From Novosphingobium fluoreni (GTDB taxonomy: Bacteria > Pseudomonadota > Alphaproteobacteria > Sphingomonadales > Sphingomonadaceae): a stretch of DNA of 64,000 bases. The stretch lies in contig NZ_JACIDY010000002.1 in the NCBI RefSeq assembly GCF_014196615.1, positions 620,001-684,000 of the forward strand. Reading direction: 5' to 3'. This document shows positions 45,880 to 54,944 of the stretch, piece by piece. Under the pieces are notes generated by a model. It was not told the DNA's origin, made no database searches, and saw only the letters and a program-made list of their open reading frames with translations. The position numbers were made by a program, and so were the translations under genes. Numbering within the stretch: position 1 is the stretch's first letter; every line of letters starts with the position of its first letter.

Positions 45880-48213
45880 TCAGGCGATCTGCAATCGTCG
45901 CAGGGATTTGCGATGCTCCGGCGGGATGCCTTCCGCCGGTAGCGGCTTGTCGAAAAGGAAGCCCTGCGCCTGGCTGCAGCCCATCGCATCCAGCTTGGCC
46001 AGTTGCGCTTCCGACTCGATCCCTTCGGCGGTGGTCTTCATGTCGAACTTGCGGGCGAGATTGAGCACCGTCTCCACGATTGCCCCGCTGTCCGTCTCCT
46101 CCACGATATCGCTGACGAAGGAGCGATCGACCTTCAGCTTGTCGAACGGGAAACGGCGCAAGTAATTCAGCGAAGAGTAGCCGGTACCGAAATCGTCCAG
46201 CGCGATGCGCACCCCCAGCGCGCGGAGGCGGTGAAGCGTGCGCAAGTGCATCTCGCAATCCTCCATCAGCAAGGTTTCGGTGATCTCCAGCTCCAGCCGC
46301 TCGGGGGCGACTCCGGTGGCGGCAAGGGCGCTGACCACTTGCTTGAGCACTGCATCGCCCCGCATCTGCGCCGGTGAGACGTTGACGGCGATGGACAAGT
46401 CATCGTGCCACGTCGCCGCCTCCGCCAAGGCTTCGCGCAGCGCCCACTCTCCGATCGCGCCGATCAGGCCCGCTTCTTCGGCCAGGGGGATGAAGTTCGA
46501 CGGTTCGATGATGCCGCGTGTCGGATGATTCCAGCGGATCAGCGCTTCATAGCCGACCGTCCGGCGGGTGCCGATATCCAGCAAGGGCTGGTACCACATC
46601 ACCAATTCGCCGCGTTCCAGCGCGACGCGCAGGCTCATCTCCAATTCGCGACGCTCCTGCAACTCGGTCAGCAGCTGCGGGTGGAACATCACGCTGATCG
46701 CCCGCCCGCGCGACTTGGCCTCATACAGCGCCAGATCGGCCGCGCGCAGCACGGTTTCACCGGTGCGGCCATGTTCCGGAGCCAAGGCGATGCCGACGCT
46801 GGCGCCACAAGGCAGGATCGCATCGTCGCGCACGACCGGGCGGGATAGTTCGGCGACGATGGCGTTACCCAGCACCTCCATGTCGGCAGGGTCGGTCACG
46901 TTCCAGGCCAGCACCGCAAACTCGTCACCGCCGAGCCGCGCCGCGACCATCCGAACGCCCAGCAGCCCTTCCAGCCGCCGCGCCGCCTCGATCAGCACGG
47001 TGTCGCCTGCGGCATGGCCATACGTATCGTTCACCAGCTTGAACGAATCGAGATCGATGAACAGCACACCCGCCATCGCTTCGGGGGAGGAGCGCGCGAG
47101 CACTTCACCCAGACGCTCGGTGAATACCGCGCGGTTGACCAAGCCGGTCAGGTTGTCGCGCATCGCCATGATGCGGATGCGTTCTTCGTTGACGCGTTGC
47201 TCGGTCACGTCGTGGACGAAGCAGCGAAAGCCTTCCTCCTGATCGTCAGCGTCGAACACCGGGCAGCCCGAGATCGACCACCAGTGCCGCTCACCGCGAA
47301 TACGCAACGGCACCAGCATGTGGCGAAACTGCTGCCGGCGGCTGACCGACCCGAGCAATGCGCTGCGATCAAGCCCCGCCTCGAACAGCGTGCTGAGCGG
47401 GCTGCCGGAAAGTTCGTCTGCGGTGCGGCCCAGCAATTCGCACAAGCGCTGGGATGGGCGCACCAGCAGGCCTTCGCGATCGACCTCCACCAGAGCGTCG
47501 GCGCCATGCTCGTCATACTGGGTCAGCAACGACCGGATCGTGTCGTTGGCAACGCTGAGCTGGCGTGCCCCCAACTGGCGCGTGGCGAACAGGTTGTAGA
47601 GGTGGAACAGCGCGTAATGCAGCGCAACGATGCTGAGCGCGGCCATGGGCAGCACAATGCCCGCGTGGGTGCCGGGCGTCGCCACCAGGCCGGACGAAAG
47701 CCCGATGATCACCAGCGAGGCTGCCGCTACCCCGGCTATCGGCAGTGCCAGGGTAAAGAGCAGGTCGAACAACAGGGACGCTACGCATAACGCCACCGTC
47801 ACACCGATATCGGTCCCGGCATAGCGTACCATCACCGACACGATCAGCGCCCATGCCACCCCTCTGGCAAGCAGGAAGGCCTGGATTTGCGAGAGCCGGC
47901 TCTGGGGATTGGCCAGGGGCGTCGCCAACGTGCGGCGAAGCACCAGTTCCCCGGCCATCAAAACGAGAAGGCTCACGCCCGTCAACACCAGCGCCGCCGT
48001 GGGCGCGGTGATCATCAGGGCCAGCGAAATCAGCCCCCGCAGGCCATCCGCCAGCAACCAGGGATAGCGCGCGAATTGCTGCACCCGGCTGCGGATGAAC
48101 CAATCGCCATCGCGGGCCGGAACGTCATGCCGGATCAGGTCTTGCCGAAACACCGGCGAGCGACCGAGGCGGTTCAGGAAAGGCCGGATTGAAAGCATCA
48201 AAAGACCACTCAC
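45880..48213 (-). CDS. Membrane GGDEF-EAL protein with PAS domain (cyclic-di-GMP turnover)
   Basis: 777 residues: N-terminal region with about six membrane helices (50-215), a PAS domain (about 230-335), GGDEF, then EAL. The cyclase motif ARLGGDEFAVL is intact, but no RxxD inhibitory site lies five residues before it. The phosphodiesterase motifs GYEALIRW, ITETLLMED, DDFGTGYSSL, KVDRSFV and AEGIE are all present. It may therefore synthesise, degrade or switch between both activities. It begins with GTG at 48213, or possibly ATG 48198. It is likely a sensor controlling motility or biofilm state; the signal is unknown. Confidence 0.93.
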   Translation of the reverse strand: MSGLLMLSIRPFLNRLGRSPVFRQDLIRHDVPARDGDWFIRSRVQQFARYPWLLADGLRGLISLALMITAPTAALVLTGVSLLVLMAGELVLRRTLATPLANPQSRLSQIQAFLLARGVAWALIVSVMVRYAGTDIGVTVALCVASLLFDLLFTLALPIAGVAAASLVIIGLSSGLVATPGTHAGIVLPMAALSIVALHYALFHLYNLFATRQLGARQLSVANDTIRSLLTQYDEHGADALVEVDREGLLVRPSQRLCELLGRTADELSGSPLSTLFEAGLDRSALLGSVSRRQQFRHMLVPLRIRGERHWWSISGCPVFDADDQEEGFRCFVHDVTEQRVNEERIRIMAMRDNLTGLVNRAVFTERLGEVLARSSPEAMAGVLFIDLDSFKLVNDTYGHAAGDTVLIEAARRLEGLLGVRMVAARLGGDEFAVLAWNVTDPADMEVLGNAIVAELSRPVVRDDAILPCGASVGIALAPEHGRTGETVLRAADLALYEAKSRGRAISVMFHPQLLTELQERRELEMSLRVALERGELVMWYQPLLDIGTRRTVGYEALIRWNHPTRGIIEPSNFIPLAEEAGLIGAIGEWALREALAEAATWHDDLSIAVNVSPAQMRGDAVLKQVVSALAATGVAPERLELEITETLLMEDCEMHLRTLHRLRALGVRIALDDFGTGYSSLNYLRRFPFDKLKVDRSFVSDIVEETDSGAIVETVLNLARKFDMKTTAEGIESEAQLAKLDAMGCSQAQGFLFDKPLPAEGIPPEHRKSLRRLQIA

Positions 48214-48297
48214 GATCCCGGCGGACCGGGCTGGTGGCGGGCGACGAGATTGTCGATCCGCAATTAACGAATCGCTGATTAAGATGAGGAAATTGCT

Positions 48298-49065
48298 TCA
48301 GGCGAGTTCCGTATGTTCCACTCCGGAGGAATACGTGGCGCGCAGGAAGTAAAGGCCGTCCGGCGGAGCATTGAGGCCCAGCCGCTGGCGGTCCCGCGCG
48401 GCGAGGGCATCGGCCACGCGGGCATCGTCCCACCGCCCTATCCCGACAAGCGCCAGGCAACCGACCATCGAGCGGACCTGATGATGCAGGAAACTGCGGG
48501 CGCTGGCCTCAATCACCACATATTCACCCTCTCGCCGCGCGGCCAGCCGGTCCAATGTCTTGAGCGGGCTGCGCGCCTGGCAGTGGGTGGAGCGGAACGT
48601 GGTGAAATCATGCGTTCCCACCAAAACTTGTGCGGCCCGGTCCATCGCGCCGGCATCCAGCGGCTTGGGCATCTGCCACGCCTGCCCTTTTGCCAGCGTC
48701 AGCGGGGCCCGGCGGTTGAGAATGCGGTACTCGTAAGCGCGGCCGGTACACGAAAACCGGGCATGCCAGTCCTCCGGCATGACCTCGCAAGCCAGCACCG
48801 CGATCGGCTTGGGACGTAGCCAGGCGTTGAGCGCCTCCATAAGCCGGAACGGAGCAATCGGTTTTGCCACGTCGATGTGGGCGACCATTCCCAAGGCATG
48901 AACGCCCGCATCGGTGCGCCCTGCGGCATGCATCGTCACAACCTCGCCCGTGATCGCGCTTGCGGCCTCTTCCACCGCCTGCTGGATCGAGGGGCCGTGC
49001 GCTTGCCGCTGCAAACCCATGAAAGGGCCGCCATCGAACTCCAGCGTGAGGGCGAAGCGCGTCAT
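48298..49065 (-). CDS. truA: tRNA pseudouridine(38-40) synthase
   Basis: 255-residue TruA, which isomerises uridines 38-40 in the tRNA anticodon arm. The catalytic aspartate D52 is in [28 protein letters not shown] and [11 protein letters not shown] are further family signatures. Length is normal. It starts 10 bases after the fmt stop, so fmt-truA is one unit, a common arrangement downstream of def. Here def and recR are on the opposite strand, divergent from fmt. Confidence 0.96.
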   Translation of the reverse strand: MTRFALTLEFDGGPFMGLQRQAHGPSIQQAVEEAASAITGEVVTMHAAGRTDAGVHALGMVAHIDVAKPIAPFRLMEALNAWLRPKPIAVLACEVMPEDWHARFSCTGRAYEYRILNRRAPLTLAKGQAWQMPKPLDAGAMDRAAQVLVGTHDFTTFRSTHCQARSPLKTLDRLAARREGEYVVIEASARSFLHHQVRSMVGCLALVGIGRWDDARVADALAARDRQRLGLNAPPDGLYFLRATYSSGVEHTELA

Positions 49066-49075
49066 TCCGGGGATT

Positions 49076-49984
49076 TCAGCCTAGCACCGTACCGACTGGG
49101 ATCGGCCGCCCCCGGAGCAAGTCGGCCACGGCCATAGCGGGACGTCCGGCGCGCTGGACGATCGTAGGCTGGATCGCGCCCGATCCACAGGCGATCGTCA
49201 GGTCTTCGCCCAGAACGAGTCCGGCTGGGCCCTCTCCCTCGACCTCGTCGGCGGCCAGAACCTTGAAGCGCTCCCCGTCCAATTCGAAGAATGCGCCGGG
49301 GGCGGGCGCAAAGGCGCGCACCTGCCGCTCGACCTGCTCCGCGCCGGCGGTGAAATCGAGCCGGGCCTCGGCCTTGTCGATCTTCTTGGCATAGGTGACG
49401 CCGTCTTCCGGCTGCGTGACAGGGCGATGGAATGCCAGGTCGCGCAACGTGCCCGCCATCAGTTGCGCACCGCGCTCGGCCAGTTCCTGCGTCAGGTCAC
49501 CCGCTGTCTTGCGATCGATCGTGGTGCGCAAGGTGGCGATCATCGGCCCGGTATCGAGCCCGGCCTCCATCCGCATGATCGTGACGCCGGTCGTCGGATC
49601 ACCGGCCAGGATCGCCCGCTGGATGGGCGCCGCCCCCCGCCAGCGCGGCAGGATGGAGGCGTGGATGTTGAGGCAACCCAGGCGCGGGGCGTCCAACACC
49701 GCCTGTGGCAGGATCAAGCCGTAGGCTGCGACGACGGCGATATCCGCATCGAGCGCCGCGAGCGTCGCCTGCTCCTCCGCGCCTTTCAGCGAAACCGGGC
49801 ACCGCACTTCGACGCCGCGCAGCTCCGCTTCACGCTGGACCGGAGAGGGCGTCAGTTCGCGCCCGCGTCGACCGCCCGGCCGTGGCGGCTGGGTGTAGAC
49901 TGCGGCGATCTCGTGCCCGGCCTCCACCAGGGCGACCAGCGCCGGCACCGCGAACTCGGGCGTTCCCATGAAGATGATGCGCAT
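49076..49984 (-). CDS. fmt: Methionyl-tRNA formyltransferase
   Basis: 302 residues from ATG 49984 ([19 protein letters not shown]); an upstream frame extension to 50020 adds a basic tail and is less likely. Formylates initiator Met-tRNA using 10-formyl-tetrahydrofolate. The signature [20 protein letters not shown] supplies the catalytic Asn-His, with the Asp in AGLDTGPMI. The C-terminal tRNA-binding domain is present. It is followed by truA and divergent from recR-def, whose deformylase removes the formyl group later. Confidence 0.96.
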   Translation of the reverse strand: MRIIFMGTPEFAVPALVALVEAGHEIAAVYTQPPRPGGRRGRELTPSPVQREAELRGVEVRCPVSLKGAEEQATLAALDADIAVVAAYGLILPQAVLDAPRLGCLNIHASILPRWRGAAPIQRAILAGDPTTGVTIMRMEAGLDTGPMIATLRTTIDRKTAGDLTQELAERGAQLMAGTLRDLAFHRPVTQPEDGVTYAKKIDKAEARLDFTAGAEQVERQVRAFAPAPGAFFELDGERFKVLAADEVEGEGPAGLVLGEDLTIACGSGAIQPTIVQRAGRPAMAVADLLRGRPIPVGTVLG

Positions 49985-50037
49985 ACGTCCCGGTTTGTTC
50001 TTGCGGCGAGAGGGGCGCAACCCCTATCTGCCCGATC

Positions 50038-50634
50038 ATGGCATCGCAAGAGATCGAGACGCTCGCGGCTGCGCTTTCGCGCTTGCCCGGGCTTGGGCCG
50101 CGTTCCGCCCGCCGCGCGGTGTTGTGGCTGATCAAACGGCGAGAGACGGCGCTGGTCCAATTGTTGGACGCGCTGGGCCAGGTTCAGGCCAGCCTGGTGG
50201 AGTGTCAGGTCTGCGGCAATATCGATACCAGCGACCCTTGCGGCGTCTGCACCGATCCCCGCCGCGATCAGCGCTCGCTTTGCGTGGTTGAGGAAGTGGC
50301 CGACCTCTGGGCGCTGGATCGCGCGCGGTTATTCACCGGCAAGTACCATGTCCTGGGCGGTCGGCTTTCGGCGCTCGATGGGGTGCGTCCAGAGGATCTG
50401 GCGATCGACCGCCTCCTGGCCCGGGTTGAAGCCGGCGGCATCGATGAAGTGGTGCTGGCCATGAACGCCACCTTGGAAGGGCAGACCACCGCGCACTATC
50501 TGGCTGAGCGGCTGGAGAAATTTCCCTTGCGGATAACGCAGTTGGCGCATGGTCTTCCGGTAGGGGGCGAACTCGACTACCTGGACGAGGGCACGTTGGC
50601 GCAGGCCATTCGCGCCCGCCGTCCGGTAAGCTGA
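50038..50634 (+). CDS. recR: Recombination protein RecR
   Basis: 198-residue RecR, which with RecO/RecF loads RecA at gaps. The helix-hairpin-helix [17 protein letters not shown], the four-cysteine zinc finger [16 protein letters not shown] and the Toprim motif [13 protein letters not shown] with [14 protein letters not shown] are all present. Length is standard. The ATG at 50038 is 53 bases from the divergent fmt start. def follows 77 bases downstream. A dnaX/ybaB neighbour, frequent elsewhere, is not present. Confidence 0.97.
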   Translation: MASQEIETLAAALSRLPGLGPRSARRAVLWLIKRRETALVQLLDALGQVQASLVECQVCGNIDTSDPCGVCTDPRRDQRSLCVVEEVADLWALDRARLFTGKYHVLGGRLSALDGVRPEDLAIDRLLARVEAGGIDEVVLAMNATLEGQTTAHYLAERLEKFPLRITQLAHGLPVGGELDYLDEGTLAQAIRARRPVS

Positions 50635-50711
50635 CATAGCGCGGGCTTGCCACTGACAGTCATCGTCAGGACCACATTGCGAAAAAGCGGTCGCTGCCTT
50701 ATTTGCAGGGA

Positions 50712-51281
50712 ATGGCTATTCGCGAGATCATCGAAATTCCCGACCCGCGCCTCAAGCAGGTCTCCGCCCCCGTCACGGTGTTTGACGAGGAATTGCGTAC
50801 ACTTGTCGCCGATATGTTCGAGACGATGTACGATGCGCCCGGTATCGGCCTCGCCGCCATTCAGGTTGGCGTACCGCAGCGCGTGCTGGTGATCGATCTT
50901 CAGCCGGATGATCCCGATGCCGAGCCGGAAGTCTGCACCGCCCACGGCGATCATCACCACACCCATCAGCCGACCAAGCGCGAGCCGCACGTCTTCATCA
51001 ATCCTGAGATTCTCGAACCGTCCGAGGAACTTCAGGTCTATCAGGAGGGCTGTCTCTCCGTGCCTGAGATCTATGCGGATGTGGAGCGGCCCAAGCATAT
51101 CCGCGCCCGTTGGCAGGACCTGGACGGCAATGTTCACGAGCAGGCGATGGACGGCTTAATGGCGATCTGCCTCCAGCATGAGATGGACCACCTCGAGGGC
51201 ATCCTGTTCATCGATCATTTGAGCCGGCTGAAGCGCCAGATGGCCATCAAGAAGCTGGAAAAGCTGCGCAAGGCCGCGTGA
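50712..51281 (+). CDS. def: Peptide deformylase with a histidine-containing insertion
   Basis: 189-residue metalloenzyme removing the N-formyl group from nascent proteins. Motif 1 GIGLAAIQ (44-51), motif 2 EGCLS (112-116) and motif 3 HEMDH (156-160) are intact. Residues about 65-91 form a polar insertion (DPDAEPEVCTAHGDHHHTH...) between strands, longer than in E. coli and able to bind metal on its face. ATG 50712 after GGGA is preferred over an upstream TTG. It is opposite in strand to fmt, its functional partner. Confidence 0.95.
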   Translation: MAIREIIEIPDPRLKQVSAPVTVFDEELRTLVADMFETMYDAPGIGLAAIQVGVPQRVLVIDLQPDDPDAEPEVCTAHGDHHHTHQPTKREPHVFINPEILEPSEELQVYQEGCLSVPEIYADVERPKHIRARWQDLDGNVHEQAMDGLMAICLQHEMDHLEGILFIDHLSRLKRQMAIKKLEKLRKAA

Positions 51282-51351
51282 TCGCGCGGTACTTGTGGAT
51301 GAACATGCCGCGGGCTTGACGTTCTCCATTCGTTCCTGATAGGCAGGTTGG

Positions 51352-52938
51352 ATGGAAGCTGCCTTGCTCGCGATCGTCGTTCTGCTGATGGGCCTTGGTG
51401 TGGGCTGGTGGCTGGGATCGCGCCCGGTGCATGAGTGGCGCCGCCGCCATGCCGATCGCGACGCTGAGGCGCGGGACCTCGACGAGCGCTTCCGGCGCGC
51501 CATCACCGAGTTGGCCGGCGCGACCGAACGGGCCAATCGTGCCGATGATCTAGCGCGCCAGCTGGACGAGGCACGCCGCGAACACTCGAGCGCGCTTGAT
51601 CGCCTCCGCGCCGACCATGAGCAGGGTCTTGCCGCATCCCGCATCGAATCTACCGAGGCGCTAGACGGGCTTCGGCGCGAGCATGCGCTTTCGGTCGATC
51701 GAATACGTGGCGAATTGGGTGGTCGCGCAGAAACGCTGACGGCGGAACTGCGTCGCACAACCGCCGAACTGGCCGGTCTGAAGGAAAAGACCGCTAATTT
51801 CGATGAGCAGAAGCGGTTGTTGATGGGCGCGCAGGAGCTGCTGCGCAAGGAATTCGAAAATGCCGGAGCCAAGGTTCTGGCCGACGCGCAGCAGGCCTTT
51901 CTCACCCGCGCAGGCGCGCGGTTCGAGGAGAGCGAGAAGGCGAGCGCGGAACGTCTGACGACATTGCTCGCGCCGGTGAATGACCGGCTGAAGTCCTACG
52001 AACAGCAAGTGAGCGCGCTTGAATCCAAGCGCGTCGATGCGTTCGGCAAGCTGCACGGCCAGATTGAGGAACTTCGCACCGGTCAGGAGGCCGTCCGCGC
52101 TGAAGCGATGCGGCTGGGCAATTCCTTGCGAAACGCGCCCAAGGCACGCGGACGCTGGGGCGAGCAGCAATTGAAGAACGTCCTCGAACAGTGCGGCCTG
52201 ACGGAACATACCGATTTCGTCACCGAGCATTCCGTCGGCACGGAAGAGGGGCGTCTGCGGCCCGATGCGATCGTCCGCATCCCAGGCAACAAGCAATTGG
52301 TCATCGACGCCAAGGTGTCTTTGAACGCCTATCAGGATGCGTTCCATGCGGACACGGAGGCCGAGCGCGAGCTGCATCTGGCCGCCCACGCCAAATCGAT
52401 GCAGACGCATATCCAGCAACTGGGCGCAAAGAGTTACCACAGCCAGTTCGAGAATGCGCCGGACTACGTTCTGATGTTCGTACCGGGCGAGCACTTCATT
52501 GCCGCGGCGCTCGACAAGGATCCCGGGCTTTGGGATTTCGCTTTCGAGCGGCGGGTGCTGCTAGCCAGCCCGACCAACCTCGTCGCGATCGCCCGCACCA
52601 TCGCGCAAGTCTGGCAGCAGGAGGGGCTGGCGCGCGAGGCGCGTGAGATCGGCAAGCTCGGCGCAGATTTGTATGAAAGCCTGGCCAAGACGCAGGACGA
52701 TCTGATGAAGACCGGCGTTCATTTGGGCCGGGCGGTCAACAGCTTCAACGATTTCGCCCGCACTTACGAAGGCAATGTCCTCAGCCGCGCCCGGCGCTTG
52801 TCGGAAAAGCATATCAAGATCGGCAAGCGCGAGATCACAGAGGAGGTCGCGCTTGTCGAGGCCGCGCCTCGGCATGGCGATATTCCGCTCCCCAGCCTTG
52901 CGTCGGACAACGATGATATGCCGCAGGCCGCTGAGTGA
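51352..52938 (+). CDS. rmuC: DNA recombination protein RmuC
   Basis: 528 residues. An N-terminal membrane helix (LLAIVVLLMGLGVGWWLGS) precedes about 200 residues of coiled coil and the RmuC nuclease-like domain. That domain contains GRWGEQQLKNVLEQCGL, RPDAIVRIPGNKQLVIDAKV and YVLMFVPGEHFIAAAL. RmuC proteins limit inversions at short repeats; the PD-(D/E)xK-like pattern D...D-A-K is visible. Length is normal. It is last in the recR-def-rmuC run. Confidence 0.93.
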   Translation: MEAALLAIVVLLMGLGVGWWLGSRPVHEWRRRHADRDAEARDLDERFRRAITELAGATERANRADDLARQLDEARREHSSALDRLRADHEQGLAASRIESTEALDGLRREHALSVDRIRGELGGRAETLTAELRRTTAELAGLKEKTANFDEQKRLLMGAQELLRKEFENAGAKVLADAQQAFLTRAGARFEESEKASAERLTTLLAPVNDRLKSYEQQVSALESKRVDAFGKLHGQIEELRTGQEAVRAEAMRLGNSLRNAPKARGRWGEQQLKNVLEQCGLTEHTDFVTEHSVGTEEGRLRPDAIVRIPGNKQLVIDAKVSLNAYQDAFHADTEAERELHLAAHAKSMQTHIQQLGAKSYHSQFENAPDYVLMFVPGEHFIAAALDKDPGLWDFAFERRVLLASPTNLVAIARTIAQVWQQEGLAREAREIGKLGADLYESLAKTQDDLMKTGVHLGRAVNSFNDFARTYEGNVLSRARRLSEKHIKIGKREITEEVALVEAAPRHGDIPLPSLASDNDDMPQAAE

Positions 52939-53053
52939 GGTAGAGTCGGCGGAGTGAGTAGCGAAGGTTCGGCCACGGGACGAGGACAGTCATTGTGATC
53001 GCCCTCGGCAAGTCTTCGGAAACAATCTGGCAATCGATCGCTTGCCCACCGTG

Positions 53054-53980
53054 ATGAATAAACCTCTCGACTGCATCGTTATCGGAGCCGGCCCGGCAGG
53101 CCTTACCGCCGCGATCTATCTGGCGCGATTTCACTTGCGGCTGCAATTGATCGACGGCGGAGAGAGCCGGGCGGCGCTTATCCCTCGCACGCACAATCAC
53201 GCCGGATATCCCGGCGGCATTCCCGGGCGAGAGCTGCTGCAGCGGATGCAGGCCCAGGCGCAAGAGTTCGGCGTTGATGTGGCTTCCGCTCATGTCAAGA
53301 AACTGGAACGGCGTGACGATCTGTTTTTCGTACACAGCGACGGGCGGACGTGGACCAGCCGCAGTGTCCTCTTGGCGACGGGGGTGGTGAACCACCGTCC
53401 CGATATCGCGCCCGAAACCCACGATGTGGCATTGGAGCGGGGCCTGCTGCGATATTGTCCGATCTGCGATGGCTATGAAGTGACGGATCGCAAAGTTGGC
53501 GTGATCGGCACGGATACCCACGGCTTCAACGAGGCGATGTTCCTGCGGATGTACACCCCCCGCGTGACCTTGATCGCGCCCAGCGGGGCGCATGCCCTGT
53601 CACAAGCGCAGCGCGATCAATTGACGGAGGTTGGCGTGGAGCTTGTCGCGGGGCCCTGCCGCCCCTTGCGTATCGAGGGTGAGCAGATCATCGTCCCCAC
53701 TCCTGCCGGGGACAGCCGGTTCGATAGCGTCTATCCGGCACTGGGTTCGGTCATCCGGTCGGAATTGGCCTTGATGCTGGGGGCTGAGGCGAGCGAGGAG
53801 GGATGTCTTGTGGTCGATGCCCATCAACGCACGTCGCTACCGGGTCTTTATGCGGCGGGCGATGTGACCAAGGGCCTCGATCAGATCAGCCACGCCATGG
53901 GCGAAGCGGGTGTTGCCGCAACCACGATCCGCAATGACTTGGCCGAGGAAACGCCTCTGCTCCGAGCGACACGAGATTGA
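53054..53980 (+). CDS. Thioredoxin-reductase-like FAD oxidoreductase
   Basis: 308 residues from ATG 53054. FAD-binding GxGxxG is [15 protein letters not shown], the redox-active disulfide is C135-P-I-C138 in [10 protein letters not shown], the NADPH domain follows, and the C-terminal FAD motif is [18 protein letters not shown]. The overall pattern is thioredoxin reductase-like, but the NADP loop lacks the classical GxGxxA with HRR. It may therefore be a ferredoxin/flavin-type or specialised reductase rather than TrxB. It is coupled to the RNase H-like gene by a TTGA overlap. Confidence 0.88.
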   Translation: MNKPLDCIVIGAGPAGLTAAIYLARFHLRLQLIDGGESRAALIPRTHNHAGYPGGIPGRELLQRMQAQAQEFGVDVASAHVKKLERRDDLFFVHSDGRTWTSRSVLLATGVVNHRPDIAPETHDVALERGLLRYCPICDGYEVTDRKVGVIGTDTHGFNEAMFLRMYTPRVTLIAPSGAHALSQAQRDQLTEVGVELVAGPCRPLRIEGEQIIVPTPAGDSRFDSVYPALGSVIRSELALMLGAEASEEGCLVVDAHQRTSLPGLYAAGDVTKGLDQISHAMGEAGVAATTIRNDLAEETPLLRATRD

Positions 53981-54375
53981 GCATATCGTCGCCGGCCAAG
54001 CGTGCCATCCTGTACTTCGATGGCGGTTGCCGTCCCAATCCCGGCCCGCTTCAGACTGCAGTCGTGTGTGGCGAACAGGCCTGGATCCAGGCCGATCTGG
54101 GGGAGGGGGACAATACCGACGCAGAATGGCTCGCGTTGCTTCACGCGGCGCGATTGGCAGCGGCAAGCGGCGCGCGGGACGTGCTTTTCTTGGGAGATTC
54201 GGCGCTGGTCATCGCCCAGGCATCGGGTCGGCAACGCGCTCGCACACCGCGCCTGCTGCGCTACGTCGCGCAATTTCACGACACGGCCCGAGAGTTCGAT
54301 CGCGTTGTCTTGCGCCACGTGCGGCGATCCAAGAACCTCGCCGGAATCGCCCTTGCAAGGGGCACCTGGCCCTGA
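53977..54375 (+). CDS. RNase H-fold protein with an incomplete active site
   Basis: 132 residues starting with TTG in a four-base overlap with the reductase stop. The RNase HI-like fold shows [15 protein letters not shown] (D15), [11 protein letters not shown] (E50) and [16 protein letters not shown] (D74), three of the four acidic residues. In the final [13 protein letters not shown] segment the usual NxxAD aspartate is replaced, so catalysis may be reduced or lost. Homologues are often named reverse-transcriptase-like or RNase HI family protein. The partner of the adjacent flavoenzyme is unclear. Confidence 0.75.
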   Translation: MSISSPAKRAILYFDGGCRPNPGPLQTAVVCGEQAWIQADLGEGDNTDAEWLALLHAARLAAASGARDVLFLGDSALVIAQASGRQRARTPRLLRYVAQFHDTAREFDRVVLRHVRRSKNLAGIALARGTWP

Positions 54376-54785
54376 GGCGTAGCCAAGGCGGCGGGTGCCC
54401 GGTGGTCTTTTGAGAATGCTGTCAGGCGATCGGCGCTGCAGCCTGTTTTGCCTTTCCTGCGGCGCAATACAAACGTTTCAAAGCGTGTCGCTCAGCTCTG
54501 ACGGGGGATCAAACCGTTTGCCGGTCCATTTGTAACGTATGGTTCGGGCAGGGGGCGTGCGAGAAGACGAATGATCAGGTCGATTGACGCTTTGGGAGGT
54601 GCACCGTCAGGGCGCTTTCAGCGTGTCGGTTGCCTGAGCTTGCGCGCATCTCGCCGCTTGCCGGCCGCACGGCTTCATCGGCAGCCGGCCCGCCCCTCGT
54701 TCGATCCGCCCGACGGTGCGCGTCATAGGCGTGGCACGTCCGCGTTCGGAACGCCTGCCGCGTCCCGGTTTCTTTGGAGTTGCAA
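54376..54785. other. 410-bp stretch without a convincing gene
   Basis: Between the RNase H-like gene and the 36-codon miniprotein gene. The first 180 bases are relatively AT-rich. Frames open here (for example from 54571) have Arg/Pro/Ser-heavy composition and no domain. A fragment near 54376-54400 faintly resembles a tRNA 5' arm but does not fold further. I see no clear promoter. Confidence 0.5.
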
Positions 54786-54896
54786 ATGGCAAGACCCGGT
54801 AAGCGCCCGCCATCCTGGTTCGCGCCCGCGATCTGGACAGGCATGGCCGCGGCCGCCAGCATCATCGCAATCATCATCGGCGCAACTCTTGAATAA
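54786..54896 (+). CDS. 36-residue single-pass membrane miniprotein
   Basis: ATG at 54786 with GGAG seven bases upstream, TAA at 54894-54896. The product begins MARPGKRPPSWFAPAIW and continues into one hydrophobic helix rich in Ala/Ile (AAAASIIAIIIGA) ending TLE, with a basic N-terminus giving a clear Nin topology. No family known. It ends 48 bases before the YbaL-type antiporter on the same strand, so it may be cotranscribed and assist that transporter. Small size makes a chance frame possible, but SD, composition and placement all support it. Confidence 0.45.
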   Translation: MARPGKRPPSWFAPAIWTGMAAAASIIAIIIGATLE

Positions 54897-54944
54897 GCGC
54901 CCGGTCAGATTGAGCCGCGCAATGTTCATCAAGCAAGGACAGCC

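Noticed and set aside
54376..54400. tRNA-like start after the RNase H-like gene
   Set aside because: Only a few bases resemble a D-arm; no anticodon or T-arm can be formed downstream.
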